A DNA stretch of 64,000 nt, taken from Paenibacillus typhae. GTDB taxonomy: Bacteria > Bacillota > Bacilli > Paenibacillales > Paenibacillaceae. A program made the position numbers and the translations under genes. The stretch spans positions 62,001-126,000 of the forward strand of contig NZ_FNDX01000002.1 in NCBI RefSeq assembly GCF_900099765.1. The letters run 5' to 3'. Each line of letters starts with the position of its first letter. Positions within the stretch are counted from its first letter, which is position 1. The notes below the pieces were generated by a model. It was not told where the DNA came from. It did not search any database and saw only the letters and a list, made by a program, of their open reading frames with translations. Positions 62,701 through 64,000 of this stretch are shown here, piece after piece.

Positions 62701-64000
62701 GCGGTTATGTCGTGGATACCGTAACTGTAAATGGTGCGTCTGTAGAGATTACAAACAATACCTATACCTTGGAAAAAGTGAACACCGATGACAAGGTAAT
62801 CCATGTTACATTCAAACCCGATCCGGCCGCAACGTTACTTAATTTTATCGTATACAACGATAACTTTGCCACCGGAGAATTTACCACAGCCGTTATCATC
62901 GATCTGGGCGCCGGAAATGAAGCTGTGGGTGCCGACCTCAGTTCAAACCTGTTTACAGTATCGGCGAGGAATACTCTGCTGAACGGTACTCCGGCATATC
63001 AAGGCACTCGTACTGTCAATAGAGTATACGTCAATGACGAACCTAGACCCAGAGGATATAAGGGTGTGAACAAGAACTCCCCTGATTATCAAGCTGGACT
63101 TACCAAAGGTCGCTACATCGTAGTAGAATTGGAATTCTGGACATTAACCGGCGGACAGTCCACTTTGGAGGCATCCAATTCCACCGTCCAGCATTACAAC
63201 ATTGTATATAGTGGCGATATCAAGCTTGACGGCAAGGCTGCCATTGTTAAGTCGTCTTTCGCACAGTCAGGTATCGTCAATGAAATCATTGATAAATTTG
63301 AAGTTGGTCCCAAAATTGACAACGCGGATGCGATGCAGTATGGACTCTATATTCATAAGGACGGCAACGGTGTCCCGGTAAAAGGGCTTCCCCTTTACAT
63401 CTACGCTCACGGTTCTACCCGCGGCGGTACACAGGACGGGGATACCTTCGCGCCCATCAGGTCCGCCAACGGAGCAATCGCGCTTATGAAGAAAATGGAG
63501 ACGAACTCCAAATACGCCAGTCATATAATCGCTTTGCGAGCTCAAAACAACGTTCAGGCAACAGCCGCTACCTTAAAGGCTTATATCGATGATCTGGTAA
63601 GCAAGGGACTTGTGGACCCCAACCGTATTTACATGGCAGGCTTCTCTATGGGATCCGCTTATACCAATACTTTCTTGACGACATATCCTGATCTGCTCGC
63701 GGCCGCGGCGCCTATGTCTTATCCACCTTCAATCAACGCGAAACAAGCCGAAACTCTTAAAAACTTTCCATACTGGTCATTCGTTAACACAACTGATTCT
63801 CCATCTATAAAAACAGGGGCGGAAACATTTATAGCGAATATAATGCCCCTATTGGAAAACGCTAGGCACACGTTTATCGACAGAAATGAGATATTCGTTT
63901 GGCCTTATGACCAATGGACAAAGGCGCAAGCACCTATTAATGGAACCAATTGGATTCCTTCCGGCCATGAGATGGAAGCTTCAGTTCTGTGGAACAATAT
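59763..64000 (+). CDS. large secreted tandem CBM9-esterase protein (3' end beyond window)
   Basis: At least 1412 residues, open at the right edge. It has a signal peptide (residues 1-30), then two units with the same layout, about 700 residues apart. Each unit has a CBM9-like carbohydrate-binding domain (LWDQDYLYARVVVEDS and NQWRISATGVFSGQ; unit 2 has DEDFLYARVVVTD and NQWRIGASGIFSG), a short bacterial repeat domain, a linker domain (VSARNTTLNGDS), and an alpha/beta-hydrolase with nucleophile elbows GFSWGG (Ser595) and GFSMGS (Ser1295). Catalytic His candidates are in YIAHEVEAAV and SGHEMEASV. The family is that of acetyl- or feruloyl-esterases and PHB-depolymerase-like hydrolases. The ATG at 59763 follows AAAAGGAGG. 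It would act on plant polymers outside the cell. Confidence 0.85.
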   Translation, partial: MMSKRFGRMLAFLCCLLMVASLMPTSFAAATDNTEYTEALNGDSSSTTLTSLQANETPTAIFGTPELGSDDPLWALTMEHLINKSTVPGDPRPHATGTARILWDQDYLYARVVVEDSNLYQGPGNDYQYDSLEFYLGAGTQGANQWRISATGVFSGQSAPGRAAWTEITDTGYIVEMRIPKRTLNLQAGLFTFEVYINNSTEKGGDRYEVVSCFGTPDAAYNSAASFTNGLNLITANEADDRFSITATAGSGGRITPNVPGDVLRIASGSDKTLTVTPDYGKIVDTVKVDGEDATLSDDGTYTFSNVVANHTIQVTFKNDSTANLLPFIVWNDNFARGEYTTAVIIDLGEGKAAEGSKLNPDLFTVSARNTTLNGDSVTFEGTRKITRVYANDEPKVRGYLGTVSRSPDYQDGLERGRYIVVEFEFYSESGGNITLDGSMNSTKQVYSVVQNGELVLTEGDPLNYVVFEQEKVVNPILDQFTTPTGNSVNRAVYLHKDENGDVSRGLPLYVYTHGMGRGGTSAATDQKAAMKSANGAVALMKKMEQDPGKYASHILNIAYNGTSTPSTANVKKVIDDLVASGAVDPNRIYAAGFSWGGQYTNSLVNAYPGFFASAAPMSPVSGSPNASTNDAHTELAYWMFINANNVGVYQTNLTTFINTNMPKMVNARASRFESNEALTWPYNQFDQPTQRPNPANTPVLADYIAHEVEAAVLYNEITMGTWSIAPTAQSANLPAWNNDYTDVFDWMFAQTKANNRPVARYGSPVLGTNDKLWEQAVEFDINNSSAPDQKIGPKATGKAKVLWDEDFLYARVVVTDPNVCVGHTPGTEHMTDSVEFYIGDGSRGSNQWRIGASGIFSGQAAVGREGSVIRTDTGYIAEVKIPRRTIEFTNNSPITFDVYINNSTGAGNDRYEVVSGLGQPDAGYGSSDSFKNSLLLSGGSMVSRHPVTATAGLNGTISPSGLIRVADGGSQTFTFTPVSGYVVDTVTVNGASVEITNNTYTLEKVNTDDKVIHVTFKPDPAATLLNFIVYNDNFATGEFTTAVIIDLGAGNEAVGADLSSNLFTVSARNTLLNGTPAYQGTRTVNRVYVNDEPRPRGYKGVNKNSPDYQAGLTKGRYIVVELEFWTLTGGQSTLEASNSTVQHYNIVYSGDIKLDGKAAIVKSSFAQSGIVNEIIDKFEVGPKIDNADAMQYGLYIHKDGNGVPVKGLPLYIYAHGSTRGGTQDGDTFAPIRSANGAIALMKKMETNSKYASHIIALRAQNNVQATAATLKAYIDDLVSKGLVDPNRIYMAGFSMGSAYTNTFLTTYPDLLAAAAPMSYPPSINAKQAETLKNFPYWSFVNTTDSPSIKTGAETFIANIMPLLENARHTFIDRNEIFVWPYDQWTKAQAPINGTNWIPSGHEMEASVLWNN

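Noticed and set aside
1-64000. CRISPR array, rRNA or tRNA genes.
   Set aside because: No regular short repeats with equal spacers and no rRNA or cloverleaf sequences were noticed on reading.

Overview
The window looks like chromosomal DNA of an endospore-forming Bacillota, most likely Paenibacillus or a close relative. The reasons are strong AGGAGG-type ribosome binding sites with frequent GTG/TTG starts, a gerA-type spore germination operon, a YesM/YesN-type two-component pair beside a sugar ABC transporter, a GH120 xylosidase, and a CstR/rhodanese sulfide operon set. The genus is an inference. No rRNA, tRNA or CRISPR array was seen.

Layout. 1-8.98 kb: a TetR regulator (cut by the left edge) divergent from a membrane-anchored hydrolase, then a KdpD-type stress domain protein and a complete Na+/H+ antiporter operon (mrpA-B fused, C, D, E, F, G), followed by a second hydrolase and a small protein. 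9.1-16.0 kb, minus strand: a MefA-like MFS pump preceded by a leader peptide and competing hairpins, a frameshifted FAD oxidoreductase, and gerA-type genes in the order A-C-B. 16.1-23.4 kb: a cell-wall-binding-repeat lipoprotein, an OmpR/HK pair, an NlpC/P60 peptidase that seems to start at CTG, an acyltransferase-like protein and a BCCT betaine transporter. 23.7-26.0 kb: a GH120 beta-xylosidase and a group II intron maturase remnant.

26.0-32.65 kb is a persulfide/sulfane-sulfur island: TusA-rhodanese, DsrE, rhodanese-persulfide dioxygenase, TauE exporter, CstR repressor, two single rhodaneses (and a third broken one) and a CoA-disulfide reductase-rhodanese fusion. Three near-identical palindromes overlapping promoters are the probable CstR operators. 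32.7-36.0 kb has a cupin protein and a second OmpR/HK pair flanked by a small exported protein and a SHOCT-type membrane protein.

36.1-45.3 kb is a rearranged kdp locus. A kinase-only KdpD fragment and an internally deleted kdpE lie upstream. Intact kdpF-A-B-C follow, and then an unusual 784-residue protein made of two tandem KdpD sensor halves with no kinase. 45.4-50.8 kb is an arsenic operon (two ArsR, ArsB, ArsC, ArsD, ArsA, dual-specificity phosphatase). 50.8-52.0 kb is decayed (methyltransferase and MarR fragments) and carries an unexplained, strongly folded element.

52.0-64.0 kb is a sugar-uptake region: sensor kinase, AraC-type response regulator, solute-binding lipoprotein, two permeases and a polysaccharide deacetylase. 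After a broken copy of the solute-binding protein gene comes a very large secreted protein, open at the right edge, built of repeated units (CBM9-like domain, linker domain, alpha/beta-hydrolase esterase).
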